From: Oleispirillum sp963668495
Lineage (GTDB): Bacteria; Pseudomonadota; Alphaproteobacteria; Rhodospirillales; Rhodospirillaceae
Reading direction: 5' to 3'
NCBI GenBank assembly: GCA_963668495.1
Contig: OY764545.1
Coordinates: forward strand, 2,232,001 to 2,296,000
DNA: 64,000 nt
Position numbers and translations under genes: made by a program. The notes below the pieces were generated by a model. The model searched no databases and was not told the DNA's origin. It was given only the letters and a program-made list of their open reading frames with translations. Shown here in pieces: positions 18,151-27,437 of the stretch. How positions within the stretch are numbered: position 1 is the stretch's first letter; each line of letters starts with the position of its first letter.

Positions 18151-19119
18151 TCAAAGCTCGTGTTCTGTCTTAAGGTATTTGTTGGCAGAGATGGTCAAGC
18201 CAACAAATGCTGGTGAAGGATGCACAATCAAGTGCAAGGGGGTATTCAACATGCGTTTGGTGTAACGCCCCTTATCCTGAAAACCGTCGATCATAATTTG
18301 CAACATACTACGTGGTAATTTGGGAACAATTCCACCCGCAATATACACACCGGAAGTCGCATTGATTGTGAGTGCGTAGTCTCCTGCGACGCGCCCCAAA
18401 CCGCGCAAGAATAGATCCATGGCTTGGGCACAGTATGAACAGGCTTGTACCTCTGCTTTACGAGGAACCTCCTGCGGCGTTTCCACATTAGCACCCAACA
18501 ATTGGGCAATTTCCAAAAGCCCCCTGCCCGTTATGAACCGTTCTGCCGAAACGCGACCATATTTTTCCTTAAGTTTGTTGCAGATTTCCCATTCTTGTTC
18601 GGTTTCAGGGGCATAAGTAACATGACCGCCTTCCCCAGACAAAAGGGTCCAGCCATGGTCGTGATTTCGAACCAGCCCGGCAACACCAAGGCCCGTGCCC
18701 GGACCAATGATGCCCATATTCCCCTGTGTACTTGGCTGTCCCGCATGTAATGTTTGAATATCGGTACTGGCAAAATGTGGCAACCCCATTGCCAGCACGG
18801 CAAAGTCGTTAACCAATTTAATTTTTACACCGGGATAGCGGTGAAGAATCATGGGGGTGTTAATTGTCCAATTGGCATTGGTCAGTTGTATAACATCGCC
18901 ATCAACCGGGGCTGCCACCGCAAGTATCATTGCCTTCAACTGTGCCGGATTGCCAAGGACAGGCAACATACTTTCCAAGACATCCATGAAGTCATCGGTA
19001 CTGTCGGTCAGGACAATATTTGGGTGGGAACACCCATCAGCAGAGACAGAGGCAAATCTGGCGTTGGTGCCGCCAATATCAGCAACCAAGACCCATGGCG
19101 TATCCGTAGAAAGTGGCAT
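18151..19119 (-). CDS. glk: Glucokinase
   Basis: Cytoplasmic ATP:glucose phosphotransferase of the ROK-unrelated bacterial Glk family, 322 residues. It has the phosphate loop VADIGGTNARFA at the N-terminus, the sugar-binding LVNDFAVLAMGLP, GPGTGLGVAGL and GEGGHVTYAP with downstream E residues. A very good GGGAGGAACAC ribosome site precedes ATG. The gene is the last of a minus-strand run and lies head-to-head with the tRNA-Ser/CorA side. It indicates use of free glucose through the Entner-Doudoroff or glycolytic route. Confidence 0.95.
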   Translation of the reverse strand: MPLSTDTPWVLVADIGGTNARFASVSADGCSHPNIVLTDSTDDFMDVLESMLPVLGNPAQLKAMILAVAAPVDGDVIQLTNANWTINTPMILHRYPGVKIKLVNDFAVLAMGLPHFASTDIQTLHAGQPSTQGNMGIIGPGTGLGVAGLVRNHDHGWTLLSGEGGHVTYAPETEQEWEICNKLKEKYGRVSAERFITGRGLLEIAQLLGANVETPQEVPRKAEVQACSYCAQAMDLFLRGLGRVAGDYALTINATSGVYIAGGIVPKLPRSMLQIMIDGFQDKGRYTKRMLNTPLHLIVHPSPAFVGLTISANKYLKTEHEL

Positions 19120-19282
19120 GTGTTCCTCCCGCCTACCGATTGTTTTCTCTATGCTCGGTCAGAACCCGCCTTCGTATCAAGACTTTTCAGAATTTCTTTT
19201 CCCATATTGTTCATAAAAAACGGAAATAGGCTTTTCAAATCCATCACAATCAGGTATCTCACTCCCTGACCACATGACCTAT

Positions 19283-19372
19283 GGATGGGTGGCAGAGTGG
19301 TTGAATGCACCGGTCTTGAAAACCGGCGGGCGTGGAAGCGTCTCGTGGGTTCGAATCCCACCCCATCCGCCA
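19283..19372 (+). tRNA. tRNA-Ser (anticodon UGA)
   Basis: 90-base tRNA with a perfect 7-bp acceptor stem (GGATGGG with CCCATCC), discriminator G and an encoded CCA tail. The anticodon loop reads CTTGAAA, giving anticodon TGA, which reads UCA-type serine codons. The long variable arm (GGGCGTGGAAGCGTCTC region) is the serine class mark, and the T-loop is GTTCGAATC. A strong terminator hairpin begins two bases after it. It is a single tRNA gene with no other RNA nearby and no integrase. Confidence 0.96.
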
Positions 19373-19373
19373 G

Positions 19374-19410
19374 AAAACCGGGTTCCCCATTTGGGGTGCC
19401 CGGTTTTATT
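19374..19410 (+). terminator. Rho-independent terminator of tRNA-Ser
   Basis: AAAACCGGG (19374-19382) pairs with CCCGGTTTT (19399-19407), with an inner CCCC/GGGG stem around ATTT and a T-rich tail. It starts immediately after the tRNA CCA end. Confidence 0.85.
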
Positions 19411-19485
19411 ATGAATTCTTACAAAGTCTAAGCATAATAAGGATCGAACTGGACAAGCTTTCTGCCAACAGCCAAAGGTGCATGC

Positions 19486-20457
19486 ATGACTGAGCATATT
19501 CTGTTTGCCTATTCTTTGGATGGTAACGGTGGTGGCACGCCCGTCCCCGTGGCAGAAATATCCAAACATATGCAAGGTGAAGCCCCGGTCTGGATTCATG
19601 TTGAAGCCAGAAACCCGGACACACGGACATGGCTTGAAAACGAGATACCTGACCTAGATCCATTGATCATTCAGGCATTATTAGCCGAAGGAACCAGACC
19701 ACGTTTGGCCCAGATAGATGAAGGAATTCTGCTGATTCTTCGCGGTGTGAACCTGAATGAAAATGCGTCTCCAGAAGATATGATTTCCATAAGGTTATGG
19801 GTTGATAAGCATCGCATTATCACGGCTCGCACAGGTTACCTCAAAACCGTTCGGGATATTGAAGGACGTTTGAAAAACGGCAAAGGCCCAAAAGATCCGG
19901 GTGAATTCATCTGCATGCTAACGGCAAGGCTGTTCGAACGCATGGAACCGGTTTTATCGGATTTGAATGAACTTACTGATAATCTTGAAGAAAAAGTATT
20001 GGACGACGCCGATGCTTCACTTAGGGAAGCCATCATTGATGTCCGAATGAAGGCTATTATTTTCAGGCGTTACATGGCACCCCAACGGGATACCATTAAC
20101 CAGCTTCATATAGCTGAAATCGATTGGTTTAACGATGACCATAGGCGTCACTTGTGGGAATCGTACAACCACGTTTCTCGGTATATTGAGGATCTGGATG
20201 CCATCCGGGAAAGATCGCAAATTGTTAAGGACGAATTGTCCAACATTCTGACCGATAAACTGAACAGAAATATGTATATTTTATCGGTGATCGCTGCGGT
20301 TTTCCTTCCGCTTGGTTTTCTGACCGGATTGCTTGGAATTAACGTTGGTGGAATACCGGGCGCAGACAACCCCTATGCATTTTGGGTGTTCTCTGCCCTA
20401 CTCGGCACGATCGTTATTCTTCAGGTCTTGATTTTCAAACGGCTGAAATGGTTTTAG
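19486..20457 (+). CDS. CorA/ZntB-family divalent cation transporter
   Basis: 323-residue pentameric inner-membrane channel or transporter of the CorA superfamily. A large cytoplasmic alpha/beta domain is followed by a long charged helix (MRLKAIIFRRYMAPQ region) and two C-terminal membrane segments at about 264-284 and 295-316. The signature loop between them is GINVGG, where classical CorA has GMN; this GIN form with an acidic-poor loop leans to ZntB-type zinc transporters. AAGGTG precedes the ATG closely. It is a single gene, ending just before a convergent cyclase gene. Confidence 0.88.
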   Translation: MTEHILFAYSLDGNGGGTPVPVAEISKHMQGEAPVWIHVEARNPDTRTWLENEIPDLDPLIIQALLAEGTRPRLAQIDEGILLILRGVNLNENASPEDMISIRLWVDKHRIITARTGYLKTVRDIEGRLKNGKGPKDPGEFICMLTARLFERMEPVLSDLNELTDNLEEKVLDDADASLREAIIDVRMKAIIFRRYMAPQRDTINQLHIAEIDWFNDDHRRHLWESYNHVSRYIEDLDAIRERSQIVKDELSNILTDKLNRNMYILSVIAAVFLPLGFLTGLLGINVGGIPGADNPYAFWVFSALLGTIVILQVLIFKRLKWF

Positions 20458-20462
20458 GCTGA

Positions 20463-21086
20463 TTAACCGGCTTCGACAACCACACGAACCGGAGCTGAAT
20501 CCGCCGCATATTTTATCGGGTACGCATGAACCCGAAATAATTTGTACCCCCTGAGAGCCGATATGTCGGTCAGGTTTTCCAGCAGTAAAATATCCTTTTC
20601 AAAAAAGATGTTATGGATCGTACTGCTGTCGATTTCATCTGGACTGGGGGTGTCCATACCAACAATTGACACCCCTTTGGCGGCCAATGCGTTGGCAAAT
20701 TCCGCCGTCATATACGGCCAATCTTGATAGTATTGATCGGTTCGATAGTGCTTGGACCAATCCGTCCAGATCAGGACCACATTGCCGGGATGTATATCCA
20801 GTCCCTGCAACAAATCTTCGGTCAATACCTGTTGCTCGCGCGCATCAACAACAACTCCAACACCTTGAAAACGGCTTAGAGGAAAATCATTCAACGACGC
20901 GCCTTCGGCTATCATATGGGCCGGGGCATCAATATGGGTTCCAACATGCATCCCCGCACAAATCCGATGGTCGGCATAACCATCTGCCGCAATTTCGGCA
21001 ATTGGCGTTAAGGTTACAGCCGGATCGCCCGGATAAACGGGCATGGCATCCGTATATTCGTGGGAAAGGTCAATGAATTTACGCAT
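20463..21086 (-). CDS. Cyclase/kynurenine formamidase-like metal-dependent hydrolase
   Basis: 207 residues when started at ATG 21086 (MRKFIDLSHE); a TTG at 21113 would add nine. Neither has a clear ribosome site, but 21086 gives the conserved family start. The metal-binding signature HVGTHIDAPAH (H47, H51, D53, H57) is the HxGTHxDxPxH of the cyclase/KynB group. KynB hydrolyses N-formylkynurenine, but no other kynurenine genes are nearby, so the substrate is unassigned. It ends five bases from the convergent transporter gene. Confidence 0.84.
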   Translation of the reverse strand: MRKFIDLSHEYTDAMPVYPGDPAVTLTPIAEIAADGYADHRICAGMHVGTHIDAPAHMIAEGASLNDFPLSRFQGVGVVVDAREQQVLTEDLLQGLDIHPGNVVLIWTDWSKHYRTDQYYQDWPYMTAEFANALAAKGVSIVGMDTPSPDEIDSSTIHNIFFEKDILLLENLTDISALRGYKLFRVHAYPIKYAADSAPVRVVVEAG

Positions 21087-21196
21087 AAGCAAGCAAATCG
21101 TTTTTAAAGCCAAGGAGTTCTATTTACCACGCAGCCGCACTGCATAGCCAACCAAATCACCGCAGGGGAACGCAATGCCCTATGGTGCAATGCGCC

Positions 21197-21811
21197 TCAT
21201 TCATCTTCTTCTTTGTATACGGGCAAAGACAAATTTTGTCGGATGGCGACAACCCGCAAAACCAGTGCCGCAGTAAATCCGACAAGCATGGACGCCCAAT
21301 GGTTCAGCTCCATAGCTTCCATCACAACATATATGCCCGCACCAAGAATGGCTGCCGTCGCATAAATATCTTTTTGCAGAATCAAGGGCTCTTCCCGGCA
21401 CAAAACATCACGGATCATACCTCCGACACAGGCGGTCATAACCCCCATGACTACGGCTATTTCCGGCAACACCTGAAATGTCATGGCTTTTTGCGCGCCG
21501 ACAATAGCGAACAGAGCCAACCCAACGGCGTCGGCAATCAATAGAGCCATGGTGTATTCGCGAATATGCTTGGCAAAGAAAAACGTCAGGACAGAGGTAA
21601 TCAAGGCGATCCAAAGATAATTGACGTCTTCGATCCAAAATACCGGGGTTGCGCCAAGCGTCATATCCCGAAGGGTTCCACCACCAATTGCGGGACACAT
21701 CCCCACCACTAAGAATCCAAACAGGTCATAGCGTTTGCGAGCCGCCATCAATCCACCGGAAATCGCAAACACTGCTGTCCCGAACAAGTCCATGGCATAA
21801 AGAATTGTCAT
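21197..21811 (-). CDS. TRIC-type/UPF0126 small membrane channel (YadS/YicG-like)
   Basis: 204-residue integral membrane protein built of two repeated three-helix units plus a last helix, seven predicted segments. The repeat marks are AISGGLMAARK, PAIGGGTLRDM in the first half and VMTACVGGMIRDV in the second, the glycine-rich bends of the TRIC cation-channel fold. AGGAGG lies close to the ATG. Homologues in prokaryotes conduct monovalent cations or glycine, but the native role is uncertain. The flanking gene parC is on the same strand, 48 bases away. Confidence 0.86.
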   Translation of the reverse strand: MTILYAMDLFGTAVFAISGGLMAARKRYDLFGFLVVGMCPAIGGGTLRDMTLGATPVFWIEDVNYLWIALITSVLTFFFAKHIREYTMALLIADAVGLALFAIVGAQKAMTFQVLPEIAVVMGVMTACVGGMIRDVLCREEPLILQKDIYATAAILGAGIYVVMEAMELNHWASMLVGFTAALVLRVVAIRQNLSLPVYKEEDE

Positions 21812-21859
21812 GTGACCTCCTCCCTCCCCGTTGAACTGCCTTAAAAAAGGAAGTGGGGA

Positions 21860-24109
21860 TTACAAACCGAATTTGTTACTGCGCGGGAAACCTGTCGGCG
21901 GAGTTTTGCCAACTTGGGCCCGTTTGCCGTGCCAGTTCTCGTACTCAGCACAGGTGCGCACACCATCCTTAATTGCCCACTGGAACCCTATTTCAGCCTT
22001 AAACAAACAGATATCGGACAGGCCACCATCCTTGAACAAGCCGTCGTTTTTAAAGCGTTGCAGGATGACCCCTTTACTGCGAGTCATTTCCGGGATTTCT
22101 GCCAAGGTAAAGACCAACAAACGACGGTTGGCACCAATAGTTGCAACCATGGTCTCATCAGTGATCGCCCGGCAGAATGCTGCGGCTTCATCATCTGCAA
22201 GATTAAGGATTTGCTTACCGCTGCGGGTTTGCGCCTCAACGGTGGACTCCGCCACGACAAAGCCCATTCCCATCGTATTGGCAATCAACAGCTTGCCATC
22301 AGGACGCAACACACGCATGGATATGACTTCGGCATCGTTTGGAATATCCAATTGCAACCGCAATGGTGAACCAAAACCACGCCCACGTTGGATCGTATCC
22401 CCCAAAAGGGTGTAGAACCGCCCATTAGATGCAAAGAACAGAATTTTGTCCGTGGTATAGGCGGTCAACGTCAATGCAAGCGCGTCACCATCCTTGAACT
22501 TCGTGTCGCCATTAACCTCTACATGTCCTTTTAGGGCGCGTATCCAGCCTTTTTGTGACAGCAAAATGGTAATCGGCTCTTTTTCAATAAAGGCATCAAC
22601 CGGAACTTCGGTCAGTTCAGAAACTTCACCAAAGTCCGTGCGACGTTTACCAAGGGCGGTCTTCTGGCTGAATGCCTTGCCAATATTGGCAATTTCTTCA
22701 TCCAGAGCCTTCCAGCGCAAGTCCTCGTCCGCAAGCAATGCTTCAAGCCCTTCAGCCTCTGCGCTCAATTCGTCATGCTCTTTCTGAATTGCGATTTCTT
22801 CCAGTTTGCGCAATGCGCGCAACCGCATATTCAAAATTGCATCAACCTGAATTTCCGTCAAACCGAAGCGCTTGGTCATTTCGGCTTTTGGGTCGTCTTC
22901 CTCGCGAATGATATGAATAATTTCATCAAGGTTAAGATAGCAAATCAGGAAACCTTCAAGAACTTCAAGGCGGTGGCGGATTTTGTTTAACCGGAAACGT
23001 GAACGACGTTCCAAGACCACGTGGCGGTGATCAAGGAAATGTTGCAAGACCTGCTTCAGATTAAGAACAGCCGGAACTCCGCTGGCATCCAGAACGTTCA
23101 TGTTCATATTGAAGCGGATTTCAAGCTCGGTCAGCTTGAATAACTGCTCCATAAGGACTTCTGCATCTACGGTTCGGTTTTTCGGTTCAATTACCAAACG
23201 AATGTCTTCGGCAGATTCATCACGGATATCAGCCAAAAGCGGCAGCTTTTTGACAGCCATAAGTTCCGCAATGCGTTCAATCAGTTTGGATTTTTGAATC
23301 TGATAAGGGATTTCGGTAACGATGATTTGATACTGTCCGCGCCCAAGATCTTCCGTCTGCCAGCGGGCTCGCAGACGCATAGCCCCACGCCCAGTTTCGT
23401 ACACATGGCGGAAAGTTTCAGCCGCATCGACCAAAATACCCCCGGTAGGAAAATCCGGGCCCGGAACGTATTTCAACAGGTCAACGACTTCGGCGTTCGG
23501 TTTTTTGATCAAAAAACGCAGAGCCTGACACAATTCAGCCGCATTATGTGGCGGAATATTGGTGGCCATACCAACAGCAATGCCCGAGGACCCATTGGCA
23601 AGCAAGTTCGGAAAAGCAGCCGGAAGAACCACTGGCTCTTCATCTTCGCCGTCATAGGTTTGGCGAAAATCAACGGCATCCTGATCCAGCCCTTCCATTA
23701 GGGCTTGGGCCACTTCTGTCAGCTTGGATTCCGTGTACCGCATGGCGGCGGCGTTATCACCATCGATGTTGCCAAAGTTACCCTGCCCATCAATCAATGG
23801 ATAGCGAACGGCAAAATCCTGAGCCAGACGAACCAATGCTTCATAAACAGCAGAGTCACCGTGGGGGTGGTATTTACCGATCACATCACCGACAACACGG
23901 GCACATTTTTTATAGCCATTTGCCGGATCAAGCTTCAGTTGACGCATGGCAAACAACAAACGGCGGTGTACAGGTTTCAAACCATCACGCACATCCGGCA
24001 AGGACCGGGACACAATGGTAGACAGGGCGTAGGCAAGATACCTTTCACTTAAGGCGTTGCTTAATGGAACATCCTTAATATCCTGAATAATAGCTTTTTT
24101 TGCTGTCAT
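21860..24109 (-). CDS. parC: DNA topoisomerase IV subunit A
   Basis: 749-residue type IIA topoisomerase breakage-reunion subunit, decatenating chromosomes together with ParE. The catalytic tyrosine is Y125 in AAAMRYTESKL. The quinolone-determining region reads HPHGDSAVYE with wild-type-like S86 and E90. A tower and coiled-coil middle are followed by a shortened beta-pinwheel C-terminal domain; the length and lack of the GyrA box favour ParC over GyrA. recO lies eight bases upstream. No parE in the window. Confidence 0.94.
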   Translation of the reverse strand: MTAKKAIIQDIKDVPLSNALSERYLAYALSTIVSRSLPDVRDGLKPVHRRLLFAMRQLKLDPANGYKKCARVVGDVIGKYHPHGDSAVYEALVRLAQDFAVRYPLIDGQGNFGNIDGDNAAAMRYTESKLTEVAQALMEGLDQDAVDFRQTYDGEDEEPVVLPAAFPNLLANGSSGIAVGMATNIPPHNAAELCQALRFLIKKPNAEVVDLLKYVPGPDFPTGGILVDAAETFRHVYETGRGAMRLRARWQTEDLGRGQYQIIVTEIPYQIQKSKLIERIAELMAVKKLPLLADIRDESAEDIRLVIEPKNRTVDAEVLMEQLFKLTELEIRFNMNMNVLDASGVPAVLNLKQVLQHFLDHRHVVLERRSRFRLNKIRHRLEVLEGFLICYLNLDEIIHIIREEDDPKAEMTKRFGLTEIQVDAILNMRLRALRKLEEIAIQKEHDELSAEAEGLEALLADEDLRWKALDEEIANIGKAFSQKTALGKRRTDFGEVSELTEVPVDAFIEKEPITILLSQKGWIRALKGHVEVNGDTKFKDGDALALTLTAYTTDKILFFASNGRFYTLLGDTIQRGRGFGSPLRLQLDIPNDAEVISMRVLRPDGKLLIANTMGMGFVVAESTVEAQTRSGKQILNLADDEAAAFCRAITDETMVATIGANRRLLVFTLAEIPEMTRSKGVILQRFKNDGLFKDGGLSDICLFKAEIGFQWAIKDGVRTCAEYENWHGKRAQVGKTPPTGFPRSNKFGL

Positions 24110-24117
24110 ATCTTTAC

Positions 24118-24864
24118 CTAATCACTCTGCGAACCATTACTGGGCAAACCTCGGGTAAGGCGCTGTATAAGCCGATCCCTGGCTTCTGGAAACGGTGCCC
24201 CCAGCGGGCCAAATATTCGTTGCCTCAGAAAATACCCTGTTACGGCAAGTCCCGCCACAACATCTGTCGCTTCAGCCACTTCTACTCTGCGAAAAACATC
24301 TGGGAAGGGTAGCAATTTGCCATGATACGGTTTCCCCGCAGCGGCACTTACCGCACAACCGCTTTTGGGAGAAACATAGCAAAGATCATCCGCACTTCCT
24401 GTCGCCACACAGGTATCCAAATACAAACCAAAGCCCAGAGTTTCCAGCAGACCTCTTTCAAAATCAGCATAGTATCCGGCCCAATCATCGGCTATCAGCC
24501 CCCGAACAACACCGACACACAGGGAATATAGCTCTGAGTGTGGTTCTCGCTCTGGCAAAGCCGTTTCCAAAACACCGCATAAACTGACCAAAGCCGCCAG
24601 TCTGCCGGGACTGGTCAGGACCTCTGGCATCACAGCATGCTGTAATTCACAGGTGTAATTGCCAAGATGATCTTCCAATCGGGCGTGCCAGCGAACGCTA
24701 ACCAGTGTACCGGGTTCAAGAACCCCACGCTTACGACGTGAGGCTCCCCCTTTTACTAGGCCGGAATGACGGCCATGATATTGGGTCAACGCCGACACGA
24801 TTAGATCATGCTCTCCGTGTTTGCGATGTCCCAAGATGATGGCGCTGTCTTCCCAGTCAATCAT
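24118..24864 (-). CDS. recO: DNA repair protein RecO
   Basis: 248-residue RecF-pathway mediator that helps load RecA on SSB-coated DNA. It begins with the OB-fold part (IDWEDSAIILGHRKHGEHD, VKGGASRRKRGVLEPGT) and continues with the helical bundle. The C-terminal CYVSPKSGCAVS piece is the usual RecO motif region, although with only two cysteines visible it may not bind zinc. It follows era after 26 bases in the conserved lepB-rnc-era-recO order. Confidence 0.94.
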   Translation of the reverse strand: MIDWEDSAIILGHRKHGEHDLIVSALTQYHGRHSGLVKGGASRRKRGVLEPGTLVSVRWHARLEDHLGNYTCELQHAVMPEVLTSPGRLAALVSLCGVLETALPEREPHSELYSLCVGVVRGLIADDWAGYYADFERGLLETLGFGLYLDTCVATGSADDLCYVSPKSGCAVSAAAGKPYHGKLLPFPDVFRRVEVAEATDVVAGLAVTGYFLRQRIFGPLGAPFPEARDRLIQRLTRGLPSNGSQSD

Positions 24865-24890
24865 TCATGTGACCTATAAGCTTTCACGCC

Positions 24891-25847
24891 TTATGCGTTG
24901 AAATCCAAGCCCCAATCCTGATATCTGGCAGGGTCATCACCCCAGCGATCCCGGACCTTCACAAACAGGAAAAGGTGAACGCGGCAATCGAAAAGCCCTT
25001 CTAATTCCCTACGGGCATTGGCCCCAATGTTTTTGATCCGGCTACCACTTTTGCCAAGAACGATGGATTTTTGTCCGTCGCGTTCGACATAGATGGTTTG
25101 ATGGATGCGCACACTGCCATTGGGTTGGTCTTCCCAAGCGTCCGTTTCAACCGTGATGGCATACGGCAATTCCTGATGCAATTGCAGGAACACTTGCTCA
25201 CGGGTAATTTCTGCCGCCAACAGACGATTTGGCATGTCAGACAGTTGGTCATCTTCGAACAACCACGGACCTTCCGGCAGACTTTGGGCAACAGTGTCCA
25301 AAATCGCCTCAACGCCCTTCGCCTCAGTTGCAGAAATCATGAAGGTCTGATCAAATTCCAGCAATGAATTGGCGTTCTGAGCCAAAGCCAAAAGGTTTTC
25401 CCGCGGAATCAGGTCAATTTTGTTCAACGCAAGATAAACCGTCTTCGGGCGGTTTTGTTTAATTCTCTCAATGATGGCAACAACATCGTCAGACAGGCCA
25501 CGTTGAGCATCAACCATCAGCAATACAATGTCTGCATCCTGAGTTTCGGTCCACGCAGCTGCGACCATGGCACGGTCCAAACGGCGTTTAGGTGCAAAAA
25601 TACCGGGAGTATCAACAAAAACGATCTGAGTATTTTCCCGCAGGGCAATGCCCCGTACCCGAGAACGGGTGGTCTGAACCTTGTGCGTAACGATGGAGAC
25701 CTTACTGCCGACGGCAGCATTCACCAGCGTAGACTTGCCGGCATTGGGCGCACCAACGACCGCAACGAAACCACAGCGCATGGCGCCTTGATCCATTGGT
25801 ACGTTGTCATTGAGATCATCAGAAGATGGTTCGAGGTAATCATTCAT
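24891..25847 (-). CDS. era: GTPase Era
   Basis: Essential GTPase that binds 16S rRNA during 30S maturation, 318 residues. The G1 loop is GAPNAGKST (residues 32-40); the DTPGIF switch, NKIDLI and a C-terminal KH domain (LHQELPYAITVETDAW, then VLGKSGSRIKNIGANARREL) are all present. The N-terminus carries about 24 extra acidic residues before the G domain, and an internal methionine at 18 is an alternative start. The stop of rnc's reading direction is three bases from its start, so rnc-era are coupled. Confidence 0.96.
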   Translation of the reverse strand: MNDYLEPSSDDLNDNVPMDQGAMRCGFVAVVGAPNAGKSTLVNAAVGSKVSIVTHKVQTTRSRVRGIALRENTQIVFVDTPGIFAPKRRLDRAMVAAAWTETQDADIVLLMVDAQRGLSDDVVAIIERIKQNRPKTVYLALNKIDLIPRENLLALAQNANSLLEFDQTFMISATEAKGVEAILDTVAQSLPEGPWLFEDDQLSDMPNRLLAAEITREQVFLQLHQELPYAITVETDAWEDQPNGSVRIHQTIYVERDGQKSIVLGKSGSRIKNIGANARRELEGLFDCRVHLFLFVKVRDRWGDDPARYQDWGLDFNA

Positions 25848-25850
25848 ATC

Positions 25851-26597
25851 CTATGAATCCTTTTCCGCGAGGCGTGCCATAAGGGCAGCTGCTGCGGCTT
25901 GTTCCGCTGTCCGTTTGGAACCGCCCTGTGCCGTTTCCTTCCCATGGTTCAGGACTTCCACCTGAATGTCAAAGGTCGGGGCGTGTGACGGTCCTTCTTG
26001 TGACAGCACTGTGTACTTCGGCAGAGGAAGTCCCCTGCCCTGAGCCCATTCTTGAAGGGCATTTTTGGCATCTTTAGGTGGGGCAACAGTCGTATGAAGC
26101 CGACCCACCCAGATACGATTGACAAATTTTTTGGCAACGTCAAAGCCAGCATCCAGATACATGGCCCCGATCACGGCTTCACAGGTATCAGACAGAATTG
26201 ACGCATTGGCCCGACCATTTTCTTTAACCGTCCCGGCGTTTAAAAGGATTGCACGACCCAAACCAAGCTCGGTTGCAATCTCTGCCAACGGTTCCTGACT
26301 GACCAATCCGGTAAAACGCATAGCCAGATCACCTTCCGGCTCATCAGGGAATGCATGCAGAAGCATGTCGGCAATCGCCAAACCAAGCACTCTATCGCCA
26401 AGGAATTCAAGGCGTTCATACGGAGATGACGCCTTGTTGGTTTTCGTTTTCTTCTTGCGATAGCCGGAACTGAGGCTGGGATGTGTCAAGGCATCCATCA
26501 GCAACTGGGGCGAGGCAAAAGAATGCCCTAATGTCTGCTCCAGCTCTGATAAGACTTCTTCCGGTATCTGCGCAGAGTTACAGGGTGATTTGGCCAT
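25851..26597 (-). CDS. rnc: Ribonuclease III
   Basis: 248-residue double-strand-specific endonuclease that processes rRNA and mRNAs. The signature is ERLEFLGDRVL (residues 61-71), with the second acidic site CEAVIGAMYLDAGF. A dsRNA-binding domain occupies about 175-245. I start it at ATG 26597, preceded by GGGGAGATT; an upstream in-frame start at 26672 would run into lepB. It is between lepB and era in the standard order. An inserted lysine-rich loop (RKKKTKTNK) before the signature is a small peculiarity. Confidence 0.96.
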   Translation of the reverse strand: MAKSPCNSAQIPEEVLSELEQTLGHSFASPQLLMDALTHPSLSSGYRKKKTKTNKASSPYERLEFLGDRVLGLAIADMLLHAFPDEPEGDLAMRFTGLVSQEPLAEIATELGLGRAILLNAGTVKENGRANASILSDTCEAVIGAMYLDAGFDVAKKFVNRIWVGRLHTTVAPPKDAKNALQEWAQGRGLPLPKYTVLSQEGPSHAPTFDIQVEVLNHGKETAQGGSKRTAEQAAAAALMARLAEKDS

Positions 26598-26605
26598 AAT
26601 CTCCC

Positions 26606-27352
26606 CTAATTCACGCCATTGAAAAGTCGGCTGAAACGAATGGATGTCGGCCACTTCCAAAATTCCCACCAATGAACGTCAGGTTCATGAGAAAAGAACA
26701 AAATTGTGGCGCGTCCGACCAGATTTTCTTTAGGCACGTAACCAACTGAACGCCGACTGTCCACGGAATTATCGCGATTGTCCCCCATCATGAAGAAATG
26801 GTCTTCGGGAACGATATACTCGCGGGTATTGTCGAACGGCAAATTATCGGATTCTTCCAAAATGCGGTGTTCCACACCATTTGGCAGTGTTTCAATAAAC
26901 TGCGCAATCCGACGGGTGTTGCCGTCCTCATCCACATATGTGAAATCTTCAATGCGCCGACGGTCCACTGCCTTACCGTTGATGTGCAAAATACCGCCAA
27001 TAACCTGAATGCGGTCACCGGGCAGACCAATTACACGTTTGATAAAATTGGTATCCGTATCACGGGGCAACCGAAACACCGCAACATCCCCACGTTCAGG
27101 TTCCGAATAGAACAGCCGATCCGGGAGAATTGGCAAAGAATATGGCAAGGAATAACGGCTGTATCCGTAAGACATCTTGGATACAAACAGGTAATCCCCA
27201 ACCAATACCGTCGGAAACATGGACCCAGACGGAATGTTAAATGGTTCATAGGCAAAAGTACGCACGCCAACAGCGATTAAAATAGCCCAAAAAACGGTTT
27301 TGAAAGATTCCCAGAAACCACCTGATTTCCTGGATTTGCTGTGGGTAGACAC
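26606..27352 (-). CDS. lepB: Signal peptidase I
   Basis: 248-residue inner-membrane protease that removes Sec and Tat signal peptides. One N-terminal membrane helix (about 19-36) precedes the catalytic PSGSMFPTL-like box with serine S44. The lysine is K105 in NFIKRVIGLPGD, and GDNRDNSVDSR is the last conserved box. The start is GTG 27352 with GAGG upstream. It heads the lepB-rnc-era-recO run, 8 bases before rnc. The acpS gene upstream is 85 bases away. Confidence 0.96.
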   Translation of the reverse strand: MSTHSKSRKSGGFWESFKTVFWAILIAVGVRTFAYEPFNIPSGSMFPTVLVGDYLFVSKMSYGYSRYSLPYSLPILPDRLFYSEPERGDVAVFRLPRDTDTNFIKRVIGLPGDRIQVIGGILHINGKAVDRRRIEDFTYVDEDGNTRRIAQFIETLPNGVEHRILEESDNLPFDNTREYIVPEDHFFMMGDNRDNSVDSRRSVGYVPKENLVGRATILFFSHEPDVHWWEFWKWPTSIRFSRLFNGVN

Positions 27353-27437
27353 ATTTGCCTCATTTGTCAGTTTCTTGACGAGAATTGGATTTCACCAGCC
27401 GCGATAAGACCGATTTGCATAAGCAATGTCAAGGGGC

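Noticed and set aside
19283..19372. tRNA-Ser as a phage attachment site
   Set aside because: tRNA-Ser genes are common integration sites, but no integrase, direct repeat or foreign block is seen next to it.
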